Shown here one piece after another: positions 42,206 to 49,510 of a stretch of DNA of 64,000 nt (position 1 is its first letter; each line of letters opens with the position of its first letter). The stretch is taken from the NCBI RefSeq assembly GCF_947499265.1, contig NZ_CANMNK010000001.1, positions 891,001 through 955,000 on the forward strand, given 5' to 3'. The notes beneath the pieces were generated by a model. That model saw only the letters and a list, made by a program, of their open reading frames with translations, did not search any database and had not been told where the DNA came from. The translations under genes and the position numbers were made by a program. This DNA is from an uncultured Roseobacter sp. (lineage in GTDB: Bacteria; Pseudomonadota; Alphaproteobacteria; Rhodobacterales; Rhodobacteraceae).

Positions 42206-42395
42206 TCTGGATCGAAGACTGACCGTCCGTAAGAGACAGCAGGTCGAAAAAGAAAAACGTATGCGAAGCGGCATATGACAGATGACCGCCCTTCTGACAA
42301 GGAAAAGCTTCAACCGGAACGAGCGGGTTTCCGCAGATTTCGCTGTGGGTTCCGGTGCTTCCATGCATCCGGACATGTCTCGGACGGCCTCGGGT

Positions 42396-42605
42396 CTATG
42401 CGCAATGCGTCGGGGAATACTGCTGCGCCGGGTGTGATATCTGGCGCCAGATTGCAGTCGATGCGATGATGCAGGCGGATATGCTAATGCCGGTCAGCGC
42501 GTAGAGATTTAACGCGGTGAGAATCCCGACATCGAAGACAAGTGCCGCGCAAATGAACGCGACAAATCCGCAAATTCCGCCGAACAAGGTCGAAACGATA
42601 GCCAT
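42396..42605 (-). CDS. Small two-helix membrane protein
   Basis: 69-residue hydrophobic protein with two likely helices (IVSTLFGGICGFVAFICAAL and ALTGISISACIIASTAIW). ATG 42605 is preferred over an earlier in-frame ATG because GAGGAGGAAAG lies 6-16 nt before it. No family recognised. It stands alone between a cold-shock gene and a phosphatase gene. Confidence 0.72.
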   Translation of the reverse strand: MAIVSTLFGGICGFVAFICAALVFDVGILTALNLYALTGISISACIIASTAIWRQISHPAQQYSPTHCA

Positions 42606-42776
42606 TTCACTTTCCTCCTCAGTCCCATTGGAACGTGTTTCCAGTACCGTCCGAACGGAAGGCAGAATTATGGCGGCTGCGGGGTCATTATGTGTATCCG
42701 AACCCAGGGGCAGCGCGGCCAAAGCGCAGGGGTAGCAGCGATATATTGAGCGCCAACAAGCGGTCAGTTGGTGAGA

Positions 42777-43262
42777 TCAGGGGGTCACGGTGAGGCGGGT
42801 AACGGTTCGGGGGTCCGGGCCGTTCAGCTTGATCACACCAATCTCGCCATATTCTTGCGGCGCCTCCCCGGGTGCCGTTAATTCCGCCCAGATGGTGCGC
42901 AGATTGCCCTTGTTGCCTACCCATATCACGGTGCCGTTCGAGTGGTCCCGGGTCATCCTGCTGCCAGCGTATTCCTTGGGAATGATGGTGACAGGCAGAC
43001 CTGTAGCTGCGGAAAGTGGCTCGGCAGTTTCAAGGTTGCGCGCAATGTCCGGGCTGTAGATCGCATCGATCTGATAGTCTGAAAGGGCGGCGGGCAGGTT
43101 TTGCGCCCGTGCGCGCCCCCGATCATTGAGCGCATCCCCAATGCGGTCCGCGTGGCGCAGCATGATCACGGTGGTCTGCGCGGAAGTAGCGATTCCCCTG
43201 GCAACGCAACCGGCAAGCGGCGCGGCGATCAACAGCGGTAAGATGGCGCGACGGGTGAACAT
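42777..43262 (-). CDS. Histidine phosphatase-family lipoprotein
   Basis: 161-residue phosphoglycerate-mutase-like protein. The signal peptide MFTRRAILPLLIAAPLAGC carries a lipobox (LAGC, Cys19). The RHG-type motif appears as LRHADR (Arg36, His37), and the second arginine is in YSPDIARNLETAEPLS. It is short for the family, lacking much of the insert, and the second catalytic histidine seems to be absent or in TRDHSNG. Likely a surface or periplasmic phosphatase or a degenerate relative. ATG 43262 starts the signal peptide. Confidence 0.82.
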   Translation of the reverse strand: MFTRRAILPLLIAAPLAGCVARGIATSAQTTVIMLRHADRIGDALNDRGRARAQNLPAALSDYQIDAIYSPDIARNLETAEPLSAATGLPVTIIPKEYAGSRMTRDHSNGTVIWVGNKGNLRTIWAELTAPGEAPQEYGEIGVIKLNGPDPRTVTRLTVTP

Positions 43263-43377
43263 AACATCTTTGTCTCGCTGCCGGCGTTTAAAATCAAGCA
43301 AATCCATGCTTGTCGACGCGTTTGCTCTCATCGGGGAAGATCAAAAAACAGCAAAAAACGCGAAAAAGTTAAACAAG

Positions 43378-43393
43378 TGTGAACCGCTTCACA
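43378..43393. promoter_or_regulatory. CRP-type palindrome
   Basis: TGTGAACCGCTTCACA fits TGTGA-N6-TCACA exactly. It lies 116 bp upstream of the phosphatase start (minus) and 78 bp upstream of the 55-codon ORF (plus), so it could regulate either. Confidence 0.5.
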
Positions 43394-43470
43394 TACCGGA
43401 CCCCGCTATTGGTGTTGAATGAGGTTGTGAGCCGGGGTGATTTTACCTCCTCGGAAGTGGAGTAACGATT

Positions 43471-43638
43471 ATGACTTATGTAACAGATTTTTATGAAGAC
43501 CGCCGGGATATTGCCCCGGAAATCTCCCCGGTTCCGCGCACCTCTTCCTGGCGCGCAATCGGGCGCAGCCCAGTCAGCCGTCGTCCAGGCCCGAAATGTC
43601 CCTCCAAGTGGCGTTTCACCGACTGGGCTGCCCTTTAG
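43471..43638 (+). CDS. Small basic protein, 55 codons
   Basis: ATG 43471 to TAG 43638 encodes 55 residues beginning MTYVTDFYEDRRDIAPEISP, then a basic Pro/Arg-rich middle (AIGRSPVSRRPGPK) and a Trp-containing tail (KWRFTDWAAL). GGAG lies 8 nt before the ATG and a strong intrinsic terminator follows at 43685-43713, so it looks like a monocistronic small gene. The family is not recognised. The alternative is a non-coding transcript with a chance ORF. Confidence 0.6.
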   Translation: MTYVTDFYEDRRDIAPEISPVPRTSSWRAIGRSPVSRRPGPKCPSKWRFTDWAAL

Positions 43639-43684
43639 CTCCGGCAACGCGGTTTTCTCCCCCCGCGTTGCCTCTTCCCTCTTC

Positions 43685-43713
43685 GGGCCGGTCTTGTACC
43701 GGCCCGTTTTTTT
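43685..43713 (+). terminator. Rho-independent terminator
   Basis: GGGCCGGT (43685-43692), loop CTTGT, ACCGGCCC (43698-43705), then G and seven T. Ends the 43471 transcript. Confidence 0.95.
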
Positions 43714-43763
43714 GCGCGGCATGCTGGCTCGGACAGCTGTGGGGACTGGCAGCCTGCTCGAGG

Positions 43764-44003
43764 TCAGGCGCTGTTCAGAATCGACGCAATTTCATCCTTG
43801 ATCCGCATCCGTTGCTTGCGCAGCTCAGCCTCATTCAGGGAATCTGTCGGTTCCAGATTGGTCTCCGCGCGATGCACGGCGCGGTTGGCCTCGTGATAGG
43901 CGTCAGCCAGCTTTCGGAAGTGCGCATCGCTCTCGCGCAGGGCGTGAATGCGATCAGCATGCTCCGGAAAATCTGCGCTGAGCTCATGGGGGGTGTGGGA
44001 CAT
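43764..44003 (-). CDS. YdcH/DUF465-family small protein
   Basis: 79-residue, highly charged helical protein. The segment HFRKLADAYHEANRAVHRAE followed by ELRKQRMRIKDEIASIL is the DUF465 signature, a short helical hairpin of unknown function. AAGGAGCC lies about 7 nt before ATG 44003. An FNR-type palindrome is located 57-70 bp upstream. Confidence 0.9.
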   Translation of the reverse strand: MSHTPHELSADFPEHADRIHALRESDAHFRKLADAYHEANRAVHRAETNLEPTDSLNEAELRKQRMRIKDEIASILNSA

Positions 44004-44059
44004 TTCAGGCTCCTTACGTGATGTCGAACAGACGGTGGCATGGCCCCTTTGCAGCGGCA

Positions 44060-44073
44060 TTGATGTGGGTCAA
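44060..44073. promoter_or_regulatory. FNR/FnrL-type palindrome
   Basis: TTGATGTGGGTCAA fits TTGAY-N4-RTCAA, the pattern bound by FNR-family regulators such as FnrL in Rhodobacterales. It lies upstream of the DUF465 gene (minus) and 186 bp upstream of the DUF2938 gene (plus). Confidence 0.5.
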
Positions 44074-44258
44074 AACGGGCCATCGGATTGACAATTTCAC
44101 CAGTTTTTCGGGCACGTTCCGGTAGGCGCACCTTCGACGATCCAGTCCAAACCGCGGCGCGGGATGTCGCAAGAAAACGCATCGGTCCATGCATAACCGC
44201 TCTGGCGTCGACTGCGCAGAGGTGTCAGGACTGCGGTAGTCAGGCGAAGGAGTGACAT

Positions 44259-44738
44259 GTGGCAGAGAGTGTCGTGATGACCGGGGTGGTGATGGGTTTG
44301 GTTGCAACGGTGGCGATGGACCTTTGGGCGCTTGTGTTGAAGCATCTCGCGGGGCAGCCGACGCCCAATTGGGGCATGGTGGGGCGCTGGGTGGCGCATA
44401 TGCCGAACGGCCGCTTTGCCCATGACGATATCGCAGCGGCACCCCCCGTAGTGAGCGAATTGGCCCTTGGCTGGGTCTTTCACTACGCCGTTGGGCTGGT
44501 TTACGGCGTGGCGCTGGCCGTGATCATGGGGGCGGGCTGGCTTGCGGCGCCTACGTTTCTGCCAGCCTGGATTTTCGCGGTGCTGACCGTGGGGTTCGGC
44601 TGGTTCGTGCTGCACCCGGGGCTGGGCCTGGGCTGGGCGGCATCGAAAACACCGAACCCTTGGAAAGCGCGGGCGCTGAGCCTGATCGCGCATTCGGTTT
44701 TTGGGATTGGCCTCTGGGCGGGCGCATTCATTTATTAG
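44259..44738 (+). CDS. DUF2938-family membrane protein
   Basis: 159-residue protein with four predicted helices. The N-terminus VMGLVATVAMDLWALVLKHL and the central WVFHYAVGLVYGVALAVI fit DUF2938, an uncharacterised membrane family. Start is GTG 44259, with AAGGAG 7 nt upstream; an overlapping ATG in another frame stops after a few codons. Function unknown. Confidence 0.85.
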   Translation: MAESVVMTGVVMGLVATVAMDLWALVLKHLAGQPTPNWGMVGRWVAHMPNGRFAHDDIAAAPPVVSELALGWVFHYAVGLVYGVALAVIMGAGWLAAPTFLPAWIFAVLTVGFGWFVLHPGLGLGWAASKTPNPWKARALSLIAHSVFGIGLWAGAFIY

Positions 44739-44872
44739 TTGCCCGGCGCGCGCAGGGGGACTTTGCGTCGCGATGCGTGCTTCCCTGTATTAAGCTTTGG
44801 GAAAATGCTAGGCTGAAAAGGTCAGCCAAACAGGCGTCGCAGGCAAACGGCGCCCGACCAAAAGGTGCAGAG

Positions 44873-45190
44873 ATGAGTTTGCAGGACAGCCTTGGCATAT
44901 TGGCCGCGCTGGTTTTGATCGCCGCGTTTTATTGCCAGTCGCAGAAACGACTGCGCCTTATGGTGTTGCTCGCCAGCGGGCTGTTTCTAGGGTACGCGGC
45001 GCTGCTGGGGTCCGTGCCGTTGCTGATGCTCGGCGGTCTTTTAGCCGGGATCAACCTGATGCGCCTGAAGGGTATGCGCGTCGGTCGTGCCCCGACCCGC
45101 GCGACGTGGCAGATGGACCGCGACGTGCAGGACCGCGTGCGCGATATTCAGGCCGTGTCCCGATACAGCTCCGCCGGGATCGAGTTCTGA
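44873..45190 (+). CDS. Small YgjV-like inner-membrane protein
   Basis: 105-residue protein with three hydrophobic helices (LGILAALVLIAAFYCQSQKR, LMVLLASGLFLGYAALL, VPLLMLGGLLAGINLMRL) and a charged cytosolic tail. It resembles the YgjV-type family of small inner-membrane proteins with no known role. AAGGTG lies upstream of ATG 44873; the frame continues open upstream, but there it overlaps the DUF2938 gene. Confidence 0.75.
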   Translation: MSLQDSLGILAALVLIAAFYCQSQKRLRLMVLLASGLFLGYAALLGSVPLLMLGGLLAGINLMRLKGMRVGRAPTRATWQMDRDVQDRVRDIQAVSRYSSAGIEF

Positions 45191-45197
45191 CGCGGCC

Positions 45198-45518
45198 TCA
45201 GGCGTCGCGCGTGACCTCGTAGACCCAGGCGATGTAGTCGGCGTTGGCCCCGTCTATGTTCACGCGGAGGATCGGCGGTACGTCATAGGGATGCAGCGCG
45301 CGGATGGCGTCTTCGGCCTGTTGGGCCAGCGCGGCGCGGGTTTTCAGGAGGAGCGGGTGTTCCTCTTCCTGCTCGAGCTTGCCTTGCCAGGTGTAGCTGC
45401 TCTGCACGGGGGCATAGCGGTTGGAGCAGGCGACCAGGCGCTGCTCAATCAGTGCGGCGCTGATGGTGTCGGCGGTTGCGATATCGGGGCAGTTCACGAG
45501 GATGTCTATGATTTGCAT
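45198..45518 (-). CDS. cutA: Divalent cation tolerance protein CutA
   Basis: 106-residue trimeric ferredoxin-like protein. The family signatures IEQRLVACSNRYAPVQSSYTW and HPYDVPPIL are present, with typical length and no signal peptide. CutA is linked to copper/divalent cation tolerance, though its mechanism is unsettled. It is convergent with the YgjV-like gene, with 7 bp between stops. Confidence 0.93.
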   Translation of the reverse strand: MQIIDILVNCPDIATADTISAALIEQRLVACSNRYAPVQSSYTWQGKLEQEEEHPLLLKTRAALAQQAEDAIRALHPYDVPPILRVNIDGANADYIAWVYEVTRDA

Positions 45519-45593
45519 GGCCTACGTTAAGCAGTAGCACCATATGTCTTCAACGGCGTTTCGGTCATCCTGCGGAAACGCCCCGCGTTTTCG

Positions 45594-45684
45594 CCGCCCC
45601 CGACCGCCCCCTTGGGCGGGGGCGACTGCGTCTCCCCCGAGGCTGTCGCCTTCTGCGGCCTCAAACTGTCCACTGGACAGTTTG
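45594..45684. repeat. Cluster of palindromes upstream of the orphan gene
   Basis: A GC-rich hairpin (CGCCCCC at about 45594-45600 with GGGGGCG, and inner GCCCCC/GGGGGC around 45606-45623), then CAAACTGTCCA (45662-45672) and TGGACAGTTTG (45674-45684), a perfect 11-bp palindrome around one base. They resemble REP-type units. The gap 45519-45787 has no gene. Confidence 0.7.
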
Positions 45685-45787
45685 CAAGACGGCCTCCGAC
45701 CCGCGGTCTAGTTGTAGGCGCTCAACCTATTATTGCAGAATGATACTTTTACGGATACTCTCAAACCCGTAGATTGAGGGTAAGTTA

Positions 45788-46696
45788 TTGGTAGATTGTG
45801 AATTTTCACTGCGGTTTACTGGGATGTCTGCATCGCAACAAAACGCAGTACAGTTTTATGATGTAGCTCAAGCCTTGGTCGGGTTTGAACGTACAATATC
45901 TCTGACAACTCACTTGCTTCTAAACGGTGAGGTTCTGACGCAATCTCCTGCCGCGAAAGGATTTCAGGTCCATGCGGTGCCATTCGAAGAAGGCAGTTGG
46001 AGATCAAGGGCTTTGCTATCGCTTGGAACTGGCGCTTTGGCACTTGTCACAGCCGCAGGCGTCGCACCACCTGACACCGCTTTTGGATGGCTTGCTAAGT
46101 CTGCCGTTGGCTATGTCATTGAGGAGTCACTTGGTTTTCAGCCGAATTTTGATGAGACCCTTGGAGAACAGATTAAGCGCTACCGACGTCAGGAGCCGAG
46201 AACCGGAGTAAGTGATGATCTCTCGCAAGGTCGATTCGACTCGTTGATTGAGAAAGTCGAACCTGGTCTGAAGTCTATCCACCGCCCCTTGGTAAAGTCC
46301 CAAAGTGCTAACGTGGCGCAGATCGACTTCAAGGTCGGGGATCGATCTGGCACAATGGATGGCTATTTTTCGCCCGACACCTTCGAATACATTGATCGCA
46401 CTATTACGTCTGAGGACTTCAGCGAGTATTGGGGCAATATCTCTAGCTATAACACCAACACTTTCAAAGGGCGTATCTTTGTTCCATCGGAAAGGCGGAC
46501 AATACCGTTTGAATTATCTGAAACAATAAGGAATCTGCGAACAATAAACCTGGTAACAGGTAGTTTGCGATCGAACGGGAGACGCCGCGCTGCTGGAGAG
46601 CTATCTAATGAATCCGACATTTGCTTTGAGGCGCTTCGGAATGAAAGCGTCAGTGGAAGACTTAAAAGCATCTATGTCACAGATGTGAGCGCCTGA
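45788..46696 (+). CDS. Orphan protein of unknown function, AT-richer than neighbours
   Basis: 302-residue soluble protein, no family recognised. It opens with CEFSLRFTGMSASQQNAVQF and an effector- or sensor-like mix of alpha and beta, with one hydrophobic stretch (LLSLGTGALALVTAAGVAPP, about residues 75-95). Start TTG 45788 has GAGGG about 8 nt upstream; ATG 45824 is the alternative. Its codon use is clearly less GC-rich than the flanking genes, and palindromes border it on both sides (45594-45684, 46765-46834), which suggests acquisition by transfer. Confidence 0.75.
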   Translation: MVDCEFSLRFTGMSASQQNAVQFYDVAQALVGFERTISLTTHLLLNGEVLTQSPAAKGFQVHAVPFEEGSWRSRALLSLGTGALALVTAAGVAPPDTAFGWLAKSAVGYVIEESLGFQPNFDETLGEQIKRYRRQEPRTGVSDDLSQGRFDSLIEKVEPGLKSIHRPLVKSQSANVAQIDFKVGDRSGTMDGYFSPDTFEYIDRTITSEDFSEYWGNISSYNTNTFKGRIFVPSERRTIPFELSETIRNLRTINLVTGSLRSNGRRRAAGELSNESDICFEALRNESVSGRLKSIYVTDVSA

Positions 46697-46764
46697 CCAT
46701 TATCTAGCGAAGTCTCCTGCCCCAATTGTTTTTGAGTCGAGTTGATTGCACCTTATTGCGAAGC

Positions 46765-46834
46765 GGTGCGCACGCAGGTGCTTTGCACCCGCTGCCGCGC
46801 ACCCGTTGAGTTTTTGCTGGCGCAAAACTCAACG
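46765..46834. repeat. Two hairpins downstream of the orphan gene
   Basis: GGTGCGC (46765-46771) with GCGCACC (46797-46803), enclosing GCAGGTGC-TTT-GCACCCGCTGC; then GTTGAGTTTTTGC (46805-46817) with GCAAAACTCAAC (46822-46833). The second touches the ettA stop and may also end the ettA transcript, although a clear U-run is missing. Confidence 0.65.
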
Positions 46835-48490
46835 TCAACGAACGAATTTCTTATGCTTCAACCGCTTCGGCTCGAGCGCATCCGCGCCGAGCCGCCGCTT
46901 CTTGTCCTCTTCATAATCCTCGAAGTTGCCTTCGAACCATTCCACATGCGCCTCGCCCTCAAACGCGAGGATGTGCGTGCAGATCCTATCGAGGAAAAAC
47001 CGGTCGTGGCTGATGACCACGGCGCAACCCGCGAAATCGACGAGGGCGTCTTCGAGCGCGCGCAGGGTTTCGACGTCGAGGTCGTTGGTGGGTTCGTCGA
47101 GCAGCAACACGTTGCCGCCCGATTTCAGCAGGCGCGCCATGTGTACGCGGTTGCGTTCGCCGCCTGAGAGCAGGCCAACCTTCTTCTGCTGGTCGCCGCC
47201 CTTGAAGTTGAACGAGGAGCAGTATGCCCGGGAGTTCACCTCGGCATCGCCTAGTTGGATCAGTTCGGCCCCGCCGGTGATCGCCTCCCAGACATTATCG
47301 TCTGCGTTCAGATCATCGCGCGACTGGTCCACATAAGACAGATCCACCGTGTCGCCGTATTCGATGGTGCCCGCGTCCGGCTCCAGCTGGCCGGTGAGCA
47401 TTTTGAAGAGCGTGGATTTACCGGCACCATTGGGGCCGATCACGCCGACGATGCCGCCGGGGGGCAAGGAGAAGTCGAGGCCTTCGACCAACTGCTTGTC
47501 GCCCATGTGTTTAGCGAGCCCCGTGACTTCGATGACCTTGGAGCCCAGACGCGGGCCGTTGGGGATGACGATCTGGGCGCGGGAGAGTTTTTCACGCTCG
47601 GAGGTCTCCGCCATCTCGTTGTAGGCGTTGATCCGGGCCTTGGATTTGGCCTGCCGCGCCTTGGCGCCCTGCCGCATCCATTCCAGCTCGCGTTCGAGGG
47701 TTTTCTGACGGGACTTGTCCTCGCGGGCTTCCTGCTCCAGCCGTTTGGCCTTTTGCTCCAGCCAGCTGGAATAATTGCCTTCGTAGGGGATGCCCTTGCC
47801 GCGGTCCAACTCAAGGATCCAGCCGGTGATGTCATCGAGGAAATAACGGTCGTGGGTGACGATCAGGATGGTGCCCTTATAGTCGATCAGGTGCTGTTGC
47901 AGCCAAGCGATGGTTTCGGCATCCAGGTGGTTGGTGGGCTCATCGAGCAGCAGCATGTCAGGCGCTTCGAGCAGCAGTTTGCACAAGGCAACGCGGCGGG
48001 CCTCCCCACCGGAGAGGGTCTTGATGTCGGCGTCGTCGGGTGGGCAGCGCAGCGCCTCCATAGAGACGTCGATCTGGCTGTCGAGATCCCAGAGGTTGTC
48101 CGCGTCGATTTCATCCTGCAGCTTGGCCATCTCATCCGCGGTCTCGTCGGAATAGTTCATCGCCAGCTCATTATAGCGATCCAGAATGGCCTTTTTATCC
48201 GCCACGGCGAGCATCACGTTTTCGCGCACGGTCAGGTTTTCGTCGAGCTTGGGCTCCTGTGGCAGATAGCCGACGGTCGCGCCTTCGGCATGCCAGGCCT
48301 CGCCCTGAAATTCCGTGTCGAGCCCGGCCATGATTTTCATCAGCGTGGATTTACCCGCGCCGTTCACCCCCACGACACCGATCTTTACGCCCGGCAAGAA
48401 GTTCAGGTGGATGTTTTCGAAGCACTTCTTCCCGCCGGGGTAGGTCTTGGAAACACCGGACATGTGGTAGACGTATTGATAGGCGGCCAT
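46835..48490 (-). CDS. ettA: Energy-dependent translational throttle protein EttA (ABC-F)
   Basis: Soluble ABC-F ATPase that binds the ribosomal E site and gates translation according to ATP/ADP ratio. The 551-residue protein has two ABC cassettes: Walker A GVNGAGKST (41-49) and GPNGAGKST, signatures LSGGEARRVALCKLL and LSGGERNRVHMARLL, both with DEPTNxLD Walker B. The P-site-contacting linker region follows the first cassette. GGAG lies just upstream of ATG 48490. Length and motifs are normal. Confidence 0.96.
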   Translation of the reverse strand: MAAYQYVYHMSGVSKTYPGGKKCFENIHLNFLPGVKIGVVGVNGAGKSTLMKIMAGLDTEFQGEAWHAEGATVGYLPQEPKLDENLTVRENVMLAVADKKAILDRYNELAMNYSDETADEMAKLQDEIDADNLWDLDSQIDVSMEALRCPPDDADIKTLSGGEARRVALCKLLLEAPDMLLLDEPTNHLDAETIAWLQQHLIDYKGTILIVTHDRYFLDDITGWILELDRGKGIPYEGNYSSWLEQKAKRLEQEAREDKSRQKTLERELEWMRQGAKARQAKSKARINAYNEMAETSEREKLSRAQIVIPNGPRLGSKVIEVTGLAKHMGDKQLVEGLDFSLPPGGIVGVIGPNGAGKSTLFKMLTGQLEPDAGTIEYGDTVDLSYVDQSRDDLNADDNVWEAITGGAELIQLGDAEVNSRAYCSSFNFKGGDQQKKVGLLSGGERNRVHMARLLKSGGNVLLLDEPTNDLDVETLRALEDALVDFAGCAVVISHDRFFLDRICTHILAFEGEAHVEWFEGNFEDYEEDKKRRLGADALEPKRLKHKKFVR

Positions 48491-48822
48491 TTGGAGCTCC
48501 GAAGTTTGCTGTGCAGGTTGTTGCGAGGAGTGATAGCGAAGCGGGTTCGGCGGGGCAATGCGCGATGCGCAGCGCGGAAGATCTCACGGGCCTTTTGAGG
48601 GCGCTGCGCAATCGCAGCAAGAGGTGGATCATATGGAAGAGTCGCGCCCGAAGATCGAGGGCGCGCAAGTTTCGCCGTGCCTTCCAGTTTCGGACTTGAG
48701 TGAGCCAGACCGCTTGCTCACCGCTTTCGGGCAATGAGTTCGAAGTGACTTCGCTCCGCCCTTGACATTTGGCCGGGTGCGTCCGTTTCTGGGCAGCCAG
48801 TGACATCAGGACGAAAGGGCGC
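48491..48822. other. Intergenic region between ettA and nadD
   Basis: 332 bp between divergent genes. A good -35 hexamer TTGACA at 48762-48767 points toward nadD, but the partner -10 (GTTTCT) is poor. A short inverted repeat GTGAGC/GCTCAC lies near 48697-48720. Open frames here lack coding character; I see no gene. Confidence 0.4.
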
Positions 48823-49428
48823 ATGGTGCGCAACGGTTTTCCCATAGCGCGCCCGGGCGAGGTCATCGGCCTTTTGGGCGGGTCTTTTGATCCGGCGCAT
48901 GGGGGTCATGTGCATATCTCTCGCGAAGCGCTGAAACGCTTTGGGCTCACGCGGTTGTGGTGGCTGGTCAGCCCCGGCAATCCGATCAAGAAGCATGGGC
49001 CTGCGCCTCTCGCACAACGCATGGCGCGCGCGCGCGCGATCATGCAGGACCCACGCGTCCGGGTGACAGACATCGAGGCGCACCTCGGAACCCGGTACAC
49101 GGCTCAGACGCTGGCTGCACTGCAGGCCCTATATCCCGGAGTGCGGTTTGTCTGGTTGATGGGCGCGGACAATCTGGCGCAGCTGCATCATTGGCAGAAT
49201 TGGCGGCAGATCATGCGATCGGTGCCCGTCGGTGTTTTGGCACGCCCGGGCGACCGGATCTCTGCACGGATGAGCCCGGCGGCGAAACTCTTTGCGTCTT
49301 CCCGGATTGCTGGACGCGCGTCGACCTTGCTGGGTCGTGCGGAGGCCCCGGCATGGTGTTTCGTCAACGTCCCGATGGTGTCGCATTCGTCTTCGGCGAT
49401 CCGGGCTGCAGGGGGATGGCAGGCGTAA
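48823..49428 (+). CDS. nadD: Nicotinate-nucleotide adenylyltransferase
   Basis: Converts nicotinate mononucleotide and ATP to deamido-NAD+, the step before nadE (also in this window at 13149). The 201-residue protein has the nucleotidyltransferase motif [10 protein letters not shown] (residues 20-29), [12 protein letters not shown], and the C-terminal [10 protein letters not shown] (ISSTxIR-type) motif. ATG 48823 with AAAGG upstream is preferred; the open frame continues 18 codons up. It is followed by the dacB gene after 82 bp. Confidence 0.95.
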   Translation: MVRNGFPIARPGEVIGLLGGSFDPAHGGHVHISREALKRFGLTRLWWLVSPGNPIKKHGPAPLAQRMARARAIMQDPRVRVTDIEAHLGTRYTAQTLAALQALYPGVRFVWLMGADNLAQLHHWQNWRQIMRSVPVGVLARPGDRISARMSPAAKLFASSRIAGRASTLLGRAEAPAWCFVNVPMVSHSSSAIRAAGGWQA

Positions 49429-49510
49429 GCCTGCCAATACACGAGATTTTCAGAATTCGGCGCTATGCTTTCGGTTGTTTCGCTTTCCGGGCTGAGGTTT
49501 ACTTTCCGTT

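Noticed and set aside
47255-48598. 447-codon open frame antisense to ettA
   Set aside because: Antisense shadow of a conserved ABC-F gene in GC-rich DNA; composition is low-complexity-like.
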